From Priapulus caudatus (lineage: Eukaryota; Priapulida; Priapulimorpha; Priapulimorphida; Priapulidae): a stretch of 64,000 bases of DNA. This document shows positions 32,286 through 43,770 of the stretch, one piece after another (position 1 is the stretch's first letter; every line of letters starts with the position of its first letter). The notes beneath the pieces are model-generated. The model was not told the origin of the DNA, did not search any database, and worked only from the letters and a program-made list of their open reading frames with translations. The DNA is taken from the NCBI RefSeq assembly GCF_000485595.1, contig NW_014577441.1, forward strand, positions 25,027 through 89,026. Direction: 5' to 3'. The translations under genes were made by a program, and so were the position numbers.

Positions 32286-33607
32286 CGAATATCAACGGAT
32301 TTCCAGGTAAGTTACTGCGGAGAGCAAGTAGTATCAGTGCGTAAATGCCACGCGCAAATACGCAGATACATTTGAGGGCCGTAGCACAGGAACATCACGG
32401 AAAATTCTCGCGCGTAGCAATGGTGAGAAACAGTCGGAAACGGGCTAGTAGTGTCGCTTAAACGCAGTTTTTCCCACACTTCCTGTAAAGTCACATGTTT
32501 CTCGGTCGAAATGAACAAACAACACCTTCAAGAACACCCCTGTCGATTTTAAAAGGGCTACACCCCCATTTACGAAAATGACATAGGACATAAGTCTCAA
32601 TGTGGACATCATCTCTATCCTTGAACCGGCTGTGGTCGGTCACTGAGACTGCCACTGGCACTGGTGCCGTGGACGTGGTGGTCTGTCACTCTGTGGTCAG
32701 AATCTTGATTGTAGATGTGAACAATTTCGGTATAAACTATCTAACTTTATTAATACTATATTAAAACCATACTTATCACTAGTCGATCCTTATAATATCT
32801 TATAATTGAAAGTAAATAACAATAGCACATTTTAACCAAACAATGCGATATAAATTACATACATACGCCATACGCCCAAACACTTCTGGTTTTTCAACAG
32901 GTTACTGGCGCCCTCTATACATGCAATCTTATTATCAGGATGCAATTTGTGTTTTCTAATAAAATCCTGTTAATTACTGCCTCTGGTTAAAGCCTTTTCT
33001 ATTTACCTTTCCCTTTATGCATACATATAAAAACTAAAACTTAAGTTAATATGTAATGAAAATGAGCCGTACCGCGCGTAGACCCAGCTCATAGATCGAT
33101 TATATCACGCTGATCTTACAATATCTCACGCACAGCAAAAAAATGCTGAGATATCTCACGCATGAATATCTCTTCATGAATAAAACGCTGAAATATCTCA
33201 CGCACAGCAAAAAAATCTTACAATATCTGAAAACAGTCACTTTAGTATGCACCAAAGTGCACGAATTGAAGTTATAAAATGCAAAAGCTCCCTACCGTGG
33301 GAGGGGGAAAACTCCGTAGCCTATGGGGAGGTCGAAGACTCTACATCCTATAGGGCCGTAGGCTCACTGAACTGCGACGTTGCATGGCTACACGCTCCTA
33401 TAGGATTAACATGGATGGATAGGCAAATCGAGCGACATTGAGATAGATAGTAGAATAATAGTTGATAGGCAAAAATGTAGAGGAGGTAACCAGGATACGG
33501 AGTGGCGAGCGTGGATAAAAACGTCGTGTGAGGCGAGAGATGGGGTGGAAAATGTTGGAGGGAGTTTCGACGCGCTCGCGGAAAGCTGCCTCGCGGTGCT
33601 GTACACA
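32286..33607. other. Non-coding spacer between duplicated blocks
   Basis: No gene recognised. Bases 33115-33235 contain a direct repeat of ATATCTCACGCACAGC plus A-run, with GCTGAGATATCTCACGCAT between the copies. The rest is AT-rich or unremarkable. Confidence 0.5.
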
Positions 33608-33921
33608 GGCACTTGGAACTCAATAAAAAAAGAATGGTAAATAAACACGAAATGTATTTACTACCAAAGTCTTAATGTTTCTCTACTCTATTTCGCCTAT
33701 TATTATAGTTCGCCTATTTCGCCTATTAGAGTTGTTCTATTATTCTTGTTGTTTGTGCACAGGGCGTGCGTGCGGTGTACTTGCGTGTTGCAGACGAGCA
33801 TTTGAACGGCATTTACAACAAGTTATCGACAATAATAGGCGAAATAGAGTAGATGGTAGTTTGGTAGTATATACATTTCGTGGTTATTTACCACTTTTTT
33901 TATTGAGATGTTCCAAGTGCC
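33608..33921. mobile_element. GGCACTTGG fold-back element, second complete copy
   Basis: Ends GGCACTTGGAACTCAATAAA and its mirror CCAAGTGCC at 33921. Both arms contain GGTAAATAAACACGAAATG or its reverse, and TTCGCCTATT. It is shorter than the 14650-15056 copy because the loop differs and a TTCGCCTATT word is triplicated near 33695-33730. Confidence 0.8.
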
Positions 33922-34137
33922 CGTGGTGCTGTACGTGCGAAAGCATGGCCAGGAGCTGATGGGGGTTATCAATCGATAACCAGCCGTGCATAGGGAACAT
34001 GCAGAATGAAGCGCCGTCGATATGGCGTTATAGAGAGTGAGCCGGCGGCGATAGCGAGCGATGAGAGCTAGGGAAGAAGAGAGGAAAGGCGAACGACTTA
34101 GGTACAGCATAAGATAGTAGAAGATTGATAGAGAGAG

Positions 34138-34198
34138 GAAGAGGAAGAGAAAGGGAGAGAGAAAGAGGAAAGGGAGGAGAAAGGGAAAGGAAAAGATA
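34138..34198. repeat. Purine-rich (GGAGAAAG)n tract
   Basis: GAGAGA/GGAAAG low complexity followed by the (TA)n tract in which the next element sits. Confidence 0.8.
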
Positions 34199-34210
34199 TA
34201 TATATATATA

Positions 34211-36058
34211 CAGGGTGCAAAATTAACGGGAGTCCGAAGTCAAATACTCCCTGATTTACTGTCGGACTCCCTGATTTGACATATGCAGGAGTCCGTGTGA
34301 CTCCCTGAAAATTCTGCCATACTAACTAGTTCGTTCCGGAGCACGGCCTCATAGAAGTTAGAACTACCATATTTTTTCAGCTAATGTCCAAAGAAAATTT
34401 GACAGACGTGCAACCGCATGAATCTTAAAAATAAACACATGCGTTATTGTTAATATCCTTAATTTTGAACCTCATGACTGCAAACTCATTTTGCTGCAGA
34501 CTCCCTCTTTTTGAGGGTAGGGAGTCTGTTGGACTCCAGTGTTCAAAAGTTAGGGTTAGGGTTAGGGTTAGGCTATTTGCTCATTAATGCTATAAATAAT
34601 GAAAGTGTCAATGACACTGTAGCTCACCTTGGGTGTGATAGAAGAGGGAGGGGGGGATATATAAAGCAAGAGTATATATGGGAGATCTCCCATTATATAC
34701 TCTTGATAATGATATATGCATAAGTTTTGATGCGAAAATAAATGTTTCAGATCTGAAAGTCTGAAATCTTGATGAGAGATGGCGCTACGCCTAAATGATC
34801 GCCATTTTGGTTTTCGAATATCGCGCAAATAAAAACAATAAAATATTCCAGTCAAATTACTGTAACGAAAAATCTAAAACACAAGATTACACGTATATAT
34901 ATAGGTATGATTGTAGAGTTGTTGACCAGTTAGACGAAATAAACGTAATAAGATGTTGTCATCTCTTCCATAGGAGTAACAACTGTTTTGAGTCTAGCCT
35001 TACACATTCACATACCAAAATTTAACAAACTCGAATGAATTTAGATGGTCATTTTCATTTTTGCCAAAAAGTGGGCGTGGCTCGAAAGTAGGACGTTCAA
35101 ATCTCTCCCATAGGAGTAACAACTGTATACAATTTGAAACATGTGGGTCAAACGGTTCTTGTCATCATTGACCGTAGGCAGACACTGAAATGCCGGGCAT
35201 CGAATTTGGCAACTTGCCTCTGACAGCAAGTAGCAACACCTCTGACGGCAAATCAATATGTTCCGGCGGCAAATGCCGTCAGTTGCCGTCGTAAAATTCA
35301 ATCCCTGAATGCATAGTAAAATTGCCAAAATCTACTTAATGTGCATATTTAAAAAATATAAAATCCCGTGTGATATGTTTTGGGGCCAGTCAGTCTAACT
35401 GACTTATGGCATTTCCATTTTTGCCAAAAAGTGGACGTGGCTCGAAGGTAGGTCGACTGGCGTGCTCCAAAATAGGACGTTCAAACCTCTCCCATAGGAG
35501 TAACAACTGCATGCAATTTGAAACATGTGGGTCAAACGGTTCTTGAGTTATCGTTGACCGTAAGCAGACACTGAAATGCATAGTGAAATTGCCAAAATCT
35601 GCGTAATTTGCATATTTTAAAAAAAATATCAAAATCTGTGTGATATGTTTTGGGGCCAGTCCTCCCTCATTCATTCACATACCAAAAATGAGCAAAACCC
35701 ATTGAACCTGAACTGACTTGAAGTTGTAGCCATTTCCATTTTTGCCAAAAAGTGGACGTGGCTCGAATGTAGGTCGACTGGCGTGCTCCAAATTAGGACG
35801 TTGAAACCTCTCCCATAGGAGTAACAACTATATGCAATTTGAAACATGTGGGTCAAACGGTTCCCGAGTCATCGTTGACCGTTGCCAAATGTTGACGGAC
35901 GACGGGCCATGGCAATAGCTCATCTTGACAATGTCAAGGCGAGCTAAAAATGTAGGTACTCGCTAACACGGGCTGAAACCACCGGCTTGCCTATGTTACC
36001 GGCCCTCCAAATAATTTGCCAGCATATGCCGGTGGGCCGGTGCTAATTTTGCACCCTG
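34211..36058. mobile_element. CAGGGTGCAAAATTA composite DNA element
   Basis: A 1.85-kb element with inverted ends CAGGGTGCAAAATTAACGG and CAGGGTGCAAAATTAGCACC, in a (TA)n target (TATATATA both sides). It includes the GGAGTCC/GGACTCCC module, TTAGGG units (34552-34574), the palindrome GTGTCAATGACAC, and about three imperfect units of roughly 340 bp beginning CCATTTTTGCCAAAAAGTGG (35057, 35418, 35739). No transposase frame. A partial relative is at 63310-63870. Confidence 0.7.
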
Positions 36059-36080
36059 TATATATATATATATATATATA

Positions 36081-36110
36081 CAGGAGCGTATAATGACAAA
36101 TTGTCATTAT
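36081..36110. repeat. Palindromic hairpin, truncated copy
   Basis: CAGGAGCGTATAATGACA with AAT loop and the start of the mirror arm, then the sequence diverges. The intact version is at 39349-39387. The two delimit a 3.24-kb segment that is absent from the first block. Confidence 0.8.
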
Positions 36111-39100
36111 AAATATATTGACCGTACAACTACTGGTTCTTCCTATACGTATATGGTTCGGGCTAAATAATAATGATTTGCCAGACCTTATGTAAATACA
36201 AGACACGTACTACCCATACAAATATTCTTGTTATCGCCGAATTGAAGTATAATCTCTCTTGTGGGGAGAGATAGAGAGAGAGAGAGAGAGAGAGATTACT
36301 TGCTCATCGCAGAGAGATACGGTTGTTTACCGATTATTTCAGCTCGATTGACGCAAAGCTACGTAGACTACGTACGGCACTAGGGCGTGACACTCCGCCA
36401 TGCAGGCGAAGGGTCATTGCTTGGTTACCCTTCGCCCCAAACTGCATGCAGCGTCCCCTTCGTACAACTGAGGATCATGGAGCCAGAGCCAGAGCGCTAT
36501 CTGTCGTGGAGTTTGCCCTCGCCCCAAGCCGCTGTTACCCCACAATCAGAAAGACGCTGACCCACCAATACCTGCCTTCTGGTCTGGAGTAAAGGAACTA
36601 TAAAGATCTAGATCTGACAAGCAGACTGCAACAGTTTACCCAACAAACAAAACAAACAAATAAAACCACCCTGGAAGCCAGAACGTCAGGACCATGCATG
36701 TGTCATAGCATGCACGCAGAGAAGACAATCCAACATGAATCATGTGCGTATCAAGGTAACCATGGACTTTAAACGCACTTCAAGAGATTAGACTAGAGTG
36801 GCTGAAACCGGATCTACTTCGAACGCCAACTACACATTTTTAATGGAAGGCGTACAAGACCGGCATAAAAAATGGCGCGGGCCTGGCAATCAGTAACAGA
36901 TATGCACATAGGGGCCTACAAGCCATTGTGATACTTGGCTATTACATCTCCCAAACAGCTAGAACTCTGCCGAGAGATTCAAACTAGACATAACAATGGA
37001 AACAATTGCGTTATGTATAAACGAAATAAAGAGGTTACTTGGTCCTACCGTCAAAAAGTTGCCCTTCGAAAGAACTGATGATAGCAGGAAATTGATAGCT
37101 CGAAGCAGGTAGATTAGTTACTGGATGGAACACATTTTGAAGCTGTGCGCTCATGAAACACTCCTTCCTAATAGAAGCGATGGGGCTCCAGGGCAGGATG
37201 GAATCGCAGCCAAGCTGCTCATGTATAGGAAGCAGCAGCTGCTGCCTACATGCCTACCGTCCTAGCCACTGCTGGAAGGAGGTATCCGTCCGGCAGGATA
37301 TGCTGACGTGATCATTCTGCACGGGGACGAATGTGGCTGAAAAACATTTAATGACCACCTACATAAATATAGCAATTACTACCCAACGTCACAGGCAAGG
37401 CCTTTGCTAGGTACCAGCTAGGCCGATATTGCAGAGGCTCCTGTGACTTGCTCAATATATAAAGAGAGAGAGAGAGATGGGAAGAGAGCGCGAGTGTCCG
37501 AGAGAGAGGGGGGGGAGCGCGCGCTGAAGGCCAGAGAACGTAAAGTGAGAGGGATAGGGCGAGTGAGGGCATTAGCGTCTAGTGACAGACTATTTTCATA
37601 ACAGAAGGCAGAAGAGGCTGGGAAATAGCTGGGGTTTTAATTTCCAGGCGGGGTAGAGCGCAAGAGCGAGAATCTGCAATCCCTGCGGTGCCTCTGCATT
37701 ATCTAGGATAGCAGCTAGTAGCCCGACCAGGCTGTGTGACTAACGTCAATATACACAGCCTGGTCTTCTAATCTTAGCAAAGACCGTTTCTTGGAGCTAG
37801 GATAGCAGTAGTGGGGCACCGTTTCTAGGCGATGGCTGGGCCGTAGGATGGTTACTCCCTGTTCACGTTGTGTCGACGTTATTTCAACTACATTTTGCCC
37901 GCTGGGTGGTGCCACCTGCATTGCCTATAATTTGGAATTAACGATTCATAATTACGATTAATATGTTATTCTTCTGATAATATCATCGACTAACAGAGTG
38001 GCTATACGTGCAGGCCCGGAATTGTCGATTTCATAATCAATTATCGGATTAAGTAGAGTAAATAAGCTGGGTTTAGGGCTACAATATAGAAAAATAGACG
38101 AGATAATCAGTTTTTCAACGTTATATATCTACCTCTATCAGATGCTCAACGTTTTACGTTATCGACCGCGAGTCGGCAAACGTTCCAACATTTGACTAGG
38201 TACAACCCGATCCCGGTTACTATATGTCCCCACGTGTAGGCGTGTAGTCCACGTGTAGTCCACGTGTAGTCCACACGTAGTGGCCCCGTGTGTGCGTGCA
38301 GCAGCGCGCCCCAGCGCTAGCAGTTTCAGCGCGCAACGCGGTCGATAATATTCTATCAACGGCGTATTAAGAAGAGCCTATTTATCTTATTCTTGATTCT
38401 ATTCTTGATTCTATTAAATATATCTTGTTAAACCTGGATGTAGCCACACGCGGGAGCGGGCGATAGACCGCTAGCGAAACTATATATGCATGTCCTTATA
38501 ATGAAACTATATGCACGGCCTTATAACAAAACTATATGCCTAGACTTATAACCAAACAATACGCATTACCACATAACTAACAATACGCATTACTACATAA
38601 CAAACAATACGCATTATCATATAACGGAATAGCTTGACGGGCCGAGATTACTTACCCACCGCCGACAAGCGCCGGCCATATAAACCAATTCGAAGTATAG
38701 AAGGATAGAAGGATAGTAGTATGGAAGGAGTGTAGAAAGCGCGAGCGTTAATACATTTTTGTTGGGAACAAAGGGAACGGAATAAAAAAAATAGCCGCGG
38801 CGCGCCTACGTCTGCGCGATACCCAGGGCAGAATTTCCCGTGAACGGTTGTGTTTTTCGTGTGCTCTTGTACCTGCATGTAGACTGTGTAGAAACTCTAA
38901 CCGCTATAATAAACATATAGTCCGTTCATTACACACACTGCGTTCACTGTGTGTTACCGATAACTCGTCGACAACGCAGCCCGCACGCAATAACCCACGA
39001 ACGAACATTGATACCTGCCGCGCAGAACTTGGGGCGGTCACACATACGCTCGCAAGGTACTACAACGAACACGAGCCAGAGCGTGCAGTCTATCATTTGG

Positions 39101-39293
39101 GCAAGTGATCAGGAATATCACTGATCTCGTATCACTTGATATCGTACGTCGGATGATTATATTCATCGGACACTGACCACTCAACATTACACCGTCCCGC
39201 TTGCGCAAAGCGAAGGACCCCGATATCATGCGTGCGTGCGTGTGGATGCTCGTATGCGTGTGTACGTGTTATTGTACACACCTGCATGTTTCC

Positions 39294-39348
<55 letters not shown>
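36111..39348. mobile_element. 3.24-kb insertion with decayed LINE-like RT
   Basis: Absent at the equivalent point of the first block (28406). Around 37110-37440, broken plus-strand frames read YWMEHILKLC, GAPGQDGIAAKLL and DVIILHGDECG, which line up with the start of a LINE reverse transcriptase (HFE-LLN, GPDGIP-ELL, DA-I--L-KKG). Stops and frameshifts are present, so it is dead. The remainder includes GA-rich tracts (37460-37530) and degenerate tandem units of about 28 bp (38483-38630, AACAATACGCATTA). The LINE call is tentative. Confidence 0.4.
38483..38630. repeat. Degenerate tandem repeat, about 28 bp
   Basis: Successive units begin AAACTATATGC or AACAATACGCATT and contain TTATAAC/CATAAC. 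Five to six units drift gradually along the array. Confidence 0.65.
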
Positions 39349-39351
<3 letters not shown>

Positions 39352-39387
39352 GAGCGTATAATGACAAATTGTCATTATACGCTCCTG
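39299..39387. repeat. (TA)n tract and perfect hairpin
   Basis: A 50-bp TA tract leads into CAGGAGCGTATAATGACA-AAT-TGTCATTATACGCTCCTG, perfectly paired 18-bp arms with a 3-nt loop (39349-39387). It is the reference copy of the hairpin family described in the findings. Confidence 0.9.
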
Positions 39388-40283
39388 ATATATACAGGAT
39401 TCTCCCCCAGCAACTAGAGAAGAAGGCATATTAGGCAATCAGGCAAGTCATCGCCGATTGCTAATAATTACTTGTTTCGTAAGTGGCCGCAATACACAGG
39501 TACACTCAGCTTGGAGACATATTCAGCAAGCTGTGAAAACATGCCATGACTATGCAACAAAACTGGAAATTAAGCCATGTCAGAGTATTTATGGATTTAT
39601 CCAAATCTGTTTCCTGAAAAACTTGAAACTGCACGAATGTTTGATAGGTAGTGTCGCCATTATCTTGTCTTTACCAGCTAGGCTGGGCACATCACTATCC
39701 TGCCACTCTCCACAAATACATTTATAAAAGTTACAGCAAAAAGATACACATTGTTGGTACGAATCCATTTTTCGTCCAGATAGGTTGTAGTGGTCGTGTT
39801 GAGATAAACGAGACGACTTGTGATGAAAGTCGCGTGAAAATTATTAAACCTCACAACAACTTGTATTTCCAAGAATCTCAATTCAGTGAAGATTGGCCTA
39901 GCTTCCACCACAAGTAGTTGGTATTCTCCATGGCTTGTTCTGTAATCTTTACGGGTGGTCCCACCTTAGATCACCTTTGGCACAATCGACTGAATTAGGT
40001 TTCAAAATCTTAAGATGCTTTCAGTTTTCCCAACAGCTCCATAGGTTGATTATAGTGTATGAATGTATACCAATTTACTTACACTAGTAACACTCGCTCA
40101 GAAGCTGCTTTTGCTCCTCTTGCTAGTCCCTTGTCAAGGGCACAAATGCAGTGACCGATCTAGGACTTGAATCTACCTTTTATTCTGAAGTCTTGCATGC
40201 TAACCACTACGACTCCCCACCATGTAAAAATCTTAGGATACGACTACACTTTCTCAATAACATGGCGTAAAGTTGAATGCTCA

Positions 40284-40441
40284 GTGGCGGATCCAGGGGG
40301 GGGGGCACTGGGGGCGGTCGCCCCCCTAGAATTTTCAGGGAAAGGGTATTTTAGCTTAACACCCTCACCCATCGGGCGCTTCGTGCCCTTGAGCTCGCAT
40401 GATTCGCACCCCCCCCCCTAGAATTCACTTCTGGATCCGCA
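40284..40441. mobile_element. MITE, AGTGGCGGATCCAG termini, second block
   Basis: Same termini and G/C-run interior as 29396-29602. The length difference is due to indels in the G/C runs. Confidence 0.7.
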
Positions 40442-41121
40442 ACTGATTATATTAATTAATTTTTCACTATAAGCCCTTGCTCACTATAAATTGACAGTTC
40501 ATTATCCTTATGTACTACTGACAATTTTTACACTGTGCCTGTAGGCTGTACAGTGCACCATTCCTTTATTGCTTTACAAGTGAGCCCGACCAGGGTGTAA
40601 GGCTAACAATAGAAAATACACAGCCTGACACACAGGTATTCGAAATTTTGCTACCTTTATAAAACTGTCTGGTTTCTACATGGTAACTGGGACCTTCCCT
40701 CTTACAAAGTTATCCCTTATTTTATAAGAGAAAAGAGATGAAAACGTGAAATTCGCCATCTCATCTGTGCCAGGCTTTTCTTGCCCCGAATTACGGATAG
40801 TTGTAATTTTTTCATTTATTTTCTTCTTCTCGTAAAATTTACAGTATTCTCTATTCAGTAAACAGTTACAGAGACTGAGAGAGAGTCGAAAATTATGATA
40901 ATAATTTTATTAGAAATACACATAATTGTTCACGTTGAGATATACAATTTTGGATTTTTCAAATAAATGGGTGGATGTCACAGTTAGTAGTTACTGTCAC
41001 TGTCAGGTTAATAGTGCCTTTGGCTTTAGTACTCGGGCAGCCTGGTCGGCTCAAGGATAGAGATGATGTCCAGTAATAAAAGACGATTTGTTCCTCCGAT
41101 AGATGGCGCCACTACGCTATA

Positions 41122-41365
41122 GGGCCCTCGACGCTTACTTTCAGATCTGGTTGTGGGTGTCGCGGGCTGCTTTTTTCAGGGACCTTTAAAAACGTTTGAA
41201 GTGAGAATGTGGTGCGATAGCGCCCTGGCTCGGAGGATGTTAAAAATATTAAACAACTAGAACTTTTCAGTTGTCCGATCGGGCAACTAGGCAAGAGAAT
41301 ATAACTTGTCCGACATAGACTTTCCCTTGTCCCGGGCAATCGGACAACCGTTAGTGTCGAGGGCT
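41122..41365. mobile_element. CCCTCGAC-terminal MITE with empty site
   Basis: The left end GGGCCCTCGACGCTTAC is mirrored by GTTAGTGTCGAGGGCT. It is flanked by GCTATA at 41116-41121 and 41366-41371. The matching point in the first block (about 30307-30315) has a single ACCTATA, an empty site. Non-autonomous. Confidence 0.75.
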
Positions 41366-41527
41366 GCTATATACACTATGTGCTTATATAGGGACTGAGC
41401 TATATATATATAGATATATATATATATAACTTGTCCGACATAGACTTTCCCTTGTCCCGGGCAATCGGACAACCGTTAGTGTCGAGGGCTGCTATATACA
41501 CTACGTGCTTATATAGGGACTGAGCTA
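41306..41527. repeat. About 124-bp tandem duplication
   Basis: AACTTGTCCGACATAGAC through GGGACTGAGCTATATATA occurs at 41306-41405 and again at 41429-41530. It includes the right end of the MITE, so the duplication happened after insertion. Confidence 0.85.
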
Positions 41528-41699
41528 TATATAGATATATATATGTGTATATATAGTTCTATATACATATAAAAAGACGGCATATACATATGCGTGTGAA
41601 TCAGCCGTACTGTTACTGAACGAAGCATAATACAGGTGCGTGTTTGCTGTAGTGTACGCGAGCAACAGCAAGGTACGTGACAACCAGATGAGACGGGAT

Positions 41700-42239
41700 A
41701 CTAGAGAAGCGTTGCCGAAAGGAGGTGTTGACCCGAAGTGCTGAGCGCAGATCTTGCGCGCAGTTCCGCGGCAAGGCGCACGCGACCGCGGGAACGTCCT
41801 ACGACAGTATGCAGCGCTGGCATATATGCCCAGACACTCAATAGCTGGGGGAGATCCATTCCTTACACAAGCTTTTCCTATTCAGTAGTATAAAAAAACT
41901 GCAGGGAACAGAACCAATCGTTCTTGCCTATATAGTCCTTACCAAAGCAACGTCTGAGCTGCTTACTAGCTCTGACATGTTGCTGGACATCTAGTATTCT
42001 ACGTGTGGATGAACAAATACTATAGTGATGTGGTTGGTATATGGGAGTGAAAGGGAGAGAAAGAATGGGGGATTTTCCTGTGTACGCGCGGGCGGGCTAT
42101 GCACTGCAGTGAGCGATGTAGTCACATGTGTCATGACGTTTGTACATTGCGAACTGAACACACGCGTGCCTATAAATTAGCATGTGGTGCCAAACAATCA
42201 TATATTGCCATCTATTGTCAAAGCTTATAAAAGTTCTAA
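41700..42239. other. Nothing recognised
   Basis: No coding similarity, repeat ends or tandem structure were seen. Bases 41598-41690 match 32186-32285. Confidence 0.5.
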
Positions 42240-42241
42240 TA

Positions 42242-42964
42242 CACTCAAAAAAATAAAGTGTCAGAATTGAATCGTAAAGTGTCAATTGTCTACAGTCTGT
42301 CAGTTAGGGACAGCACCTTAAGTGTAAATTTCAAGTGTTAGAATATTTTACACCAATGAAGTGTTCGTAATATTAACACCTCGTTTGTAAATATTAACTC
42401 GTTTTGGACTAAAACGAGTAAGTACTGTTAAATGTAAACATTGACTTTACACGGGTACGGCAGTCCCACACACACAAGTAAAACAGTCACCATATCCCTA
42501 ACCTAACCTAACCTAACCTAACCCTAACCCTAACACTAACCGTAAACCGACTCGATTATCTTATATACCCATTGTCATAGTACCCAATTAATCTATGGTG
42601 TATAACCTTTTGCTTTCAATATTTTGCATCTGAACTGACAATCAATCCCAACCAACTGTTGTAGGCTAGCTGGCACGATAATTCATTTTCATACTTCAAA
42701 TCCGAGTGTTTTCTAGCTCATCAAGAAATCTTAATCGTGAATTAAATCGTAAAAGTGAGAGCAGGGAATGGAGCTCTTATAAGAGATTGGGGAGCTCAGC
42801 TTGACACATATAGTGTAAAGTTTTGACACTAAAGAAAGGGTCACTGTTTTAACACTTTATGATTACATACCTGCATCTGTATTACTTGGAGTGACGCTTC
42901 AAGTGTTATATATAATGTAACACTCGATAAGTGTAACTAGTTTTATACTTTAGTTTTTTGAGTG
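42242..42964. mobile_element. TA-flanked TIR element
   Basis: Ends CACTCAAAAAAATAAAGTG and, on the other strand, CACTCAAAAAACTAAAGTA, both preceded by TA (42240-42241, 42965-42966). This fits a Tc1/mariner-type 723-bp MITE. The interior repeats AAGTGT words and a CCTAA(CC) telomere-like tract (42497-42540). Confidence 0.75.
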
Positions 42965-42974
42965 TACTACGTAC

Positions 42975-43386
42975 GTGCAAAATACCGGTTGTTTCCAGTT
43001 TATATGATTATATAGTTCAGGGTATACAATTTTGACGTCATGGGCGCTATCTAAGTTTCTTCTTATTGGTGGTACGTCAATAAAATCAATCTTAGCTCTA
43101 GTACGCGGGCTATAGTACTATAGAGCTAAATAAATCTATACTAATCGTCATTGCCTGGTTTTGGGTTGTGTGGTGGGCGTGTGCCCACGTGGCCCTATAC
43201 GTGTGTATACGTGTCTCTGTGAGCATAAAACCAGGCAATGCCGATTAGTATACCGCGTACTAGAGCTAAGATTGATTTTATTGACGTACCACCGATAAGA
43301 AGAAACTTAGATAGCGCCCATCACGTCAAAATTGTATGCCCTGAACTATATAACCAGATAAACTGGAAACAACCGGTATTTTGCAC
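42975..43386. mobile_element. 412-bp fold-back element
   Basis: Arms of about 170 bp: GTGCAAAATACCGGTTGTTT and ATAGTTCAGGG at the left are mirrored at 43386. The inner pairs ACGTCAATAAAATCAATCTT and ATTGCCTGGTTTT also match. The loop is GTGTGCCCACGTGGCC. It sits 8 bp after the previous element's TA. Confidence 0.85.
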
Positions 43387-43408
43387 CTGTTATGATTATG
43401 ATATTAGA

Positions 43409-43770
43409 TTATGTCTCTGTGGGCATCTGTCCGTGCGTGTCTCCATAGGCGTGAGTCTGTGTCTGTGTGGCCATACGTGTGTGCGTGCATGCGTGCGCAT
43501 CTGTGTAGGCATGCGTGCGTGCGTCCGTGTCTGTGTGGGCACGCGGGCGTCCGTGTCTGTGTAGGCATGCGTGCGTGCGTCCGTGTCTGTGTGGGCACGC
43601 GGGCGTCCGTGTCTTTGTAGGCATGCGTGCGTGCGTCCGTGTCTGTGCGGGCATGCGTGCGTGCGTGCGTCCGTGTCTGTGTGGGAATGCGTGCGTACGT
43701 GCGTGTCCGTATGGGCACGCGTGCGTGCGTGTCTGTGTGGGCATGCGTGCGTACGTGCGTGTCTCGTGTG
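43409..43770. repeat. GCGTGCGT minisatellite, first copy
   Basis: Tandem units of about 28-29 bp such as GTGTCTGTGTGGGCACGC and GTAGGCATGCGTGCGTGC. Stop-free in several frames on both strands, which gives spurious His/Thr/Arg- and Cys/Val-rich frames. The same array is seen as an 86-bp higher-order repeat after the N gap (50256-50760). Confidence 0.9.

Larger units (their letters stand above)
39388..41402. repeat. Duplicated block 2, second half
   Basis: The counterpart of 28444-30345, with fewer apparent base insertions. It contains the GGCGGATCCAG MITE at 40284-40441 and the CCCTCGAC element at 41122-41365. No gene is supported; the frames are broken and unconserved between copies. Confidence 0.75.

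Noticed and set aside
41306-41530. CRISPR-like or regulatory tandem array
   Set aside because: Only two units of about 124 bp, which include a transposon end. This is a simple tandem duplication.
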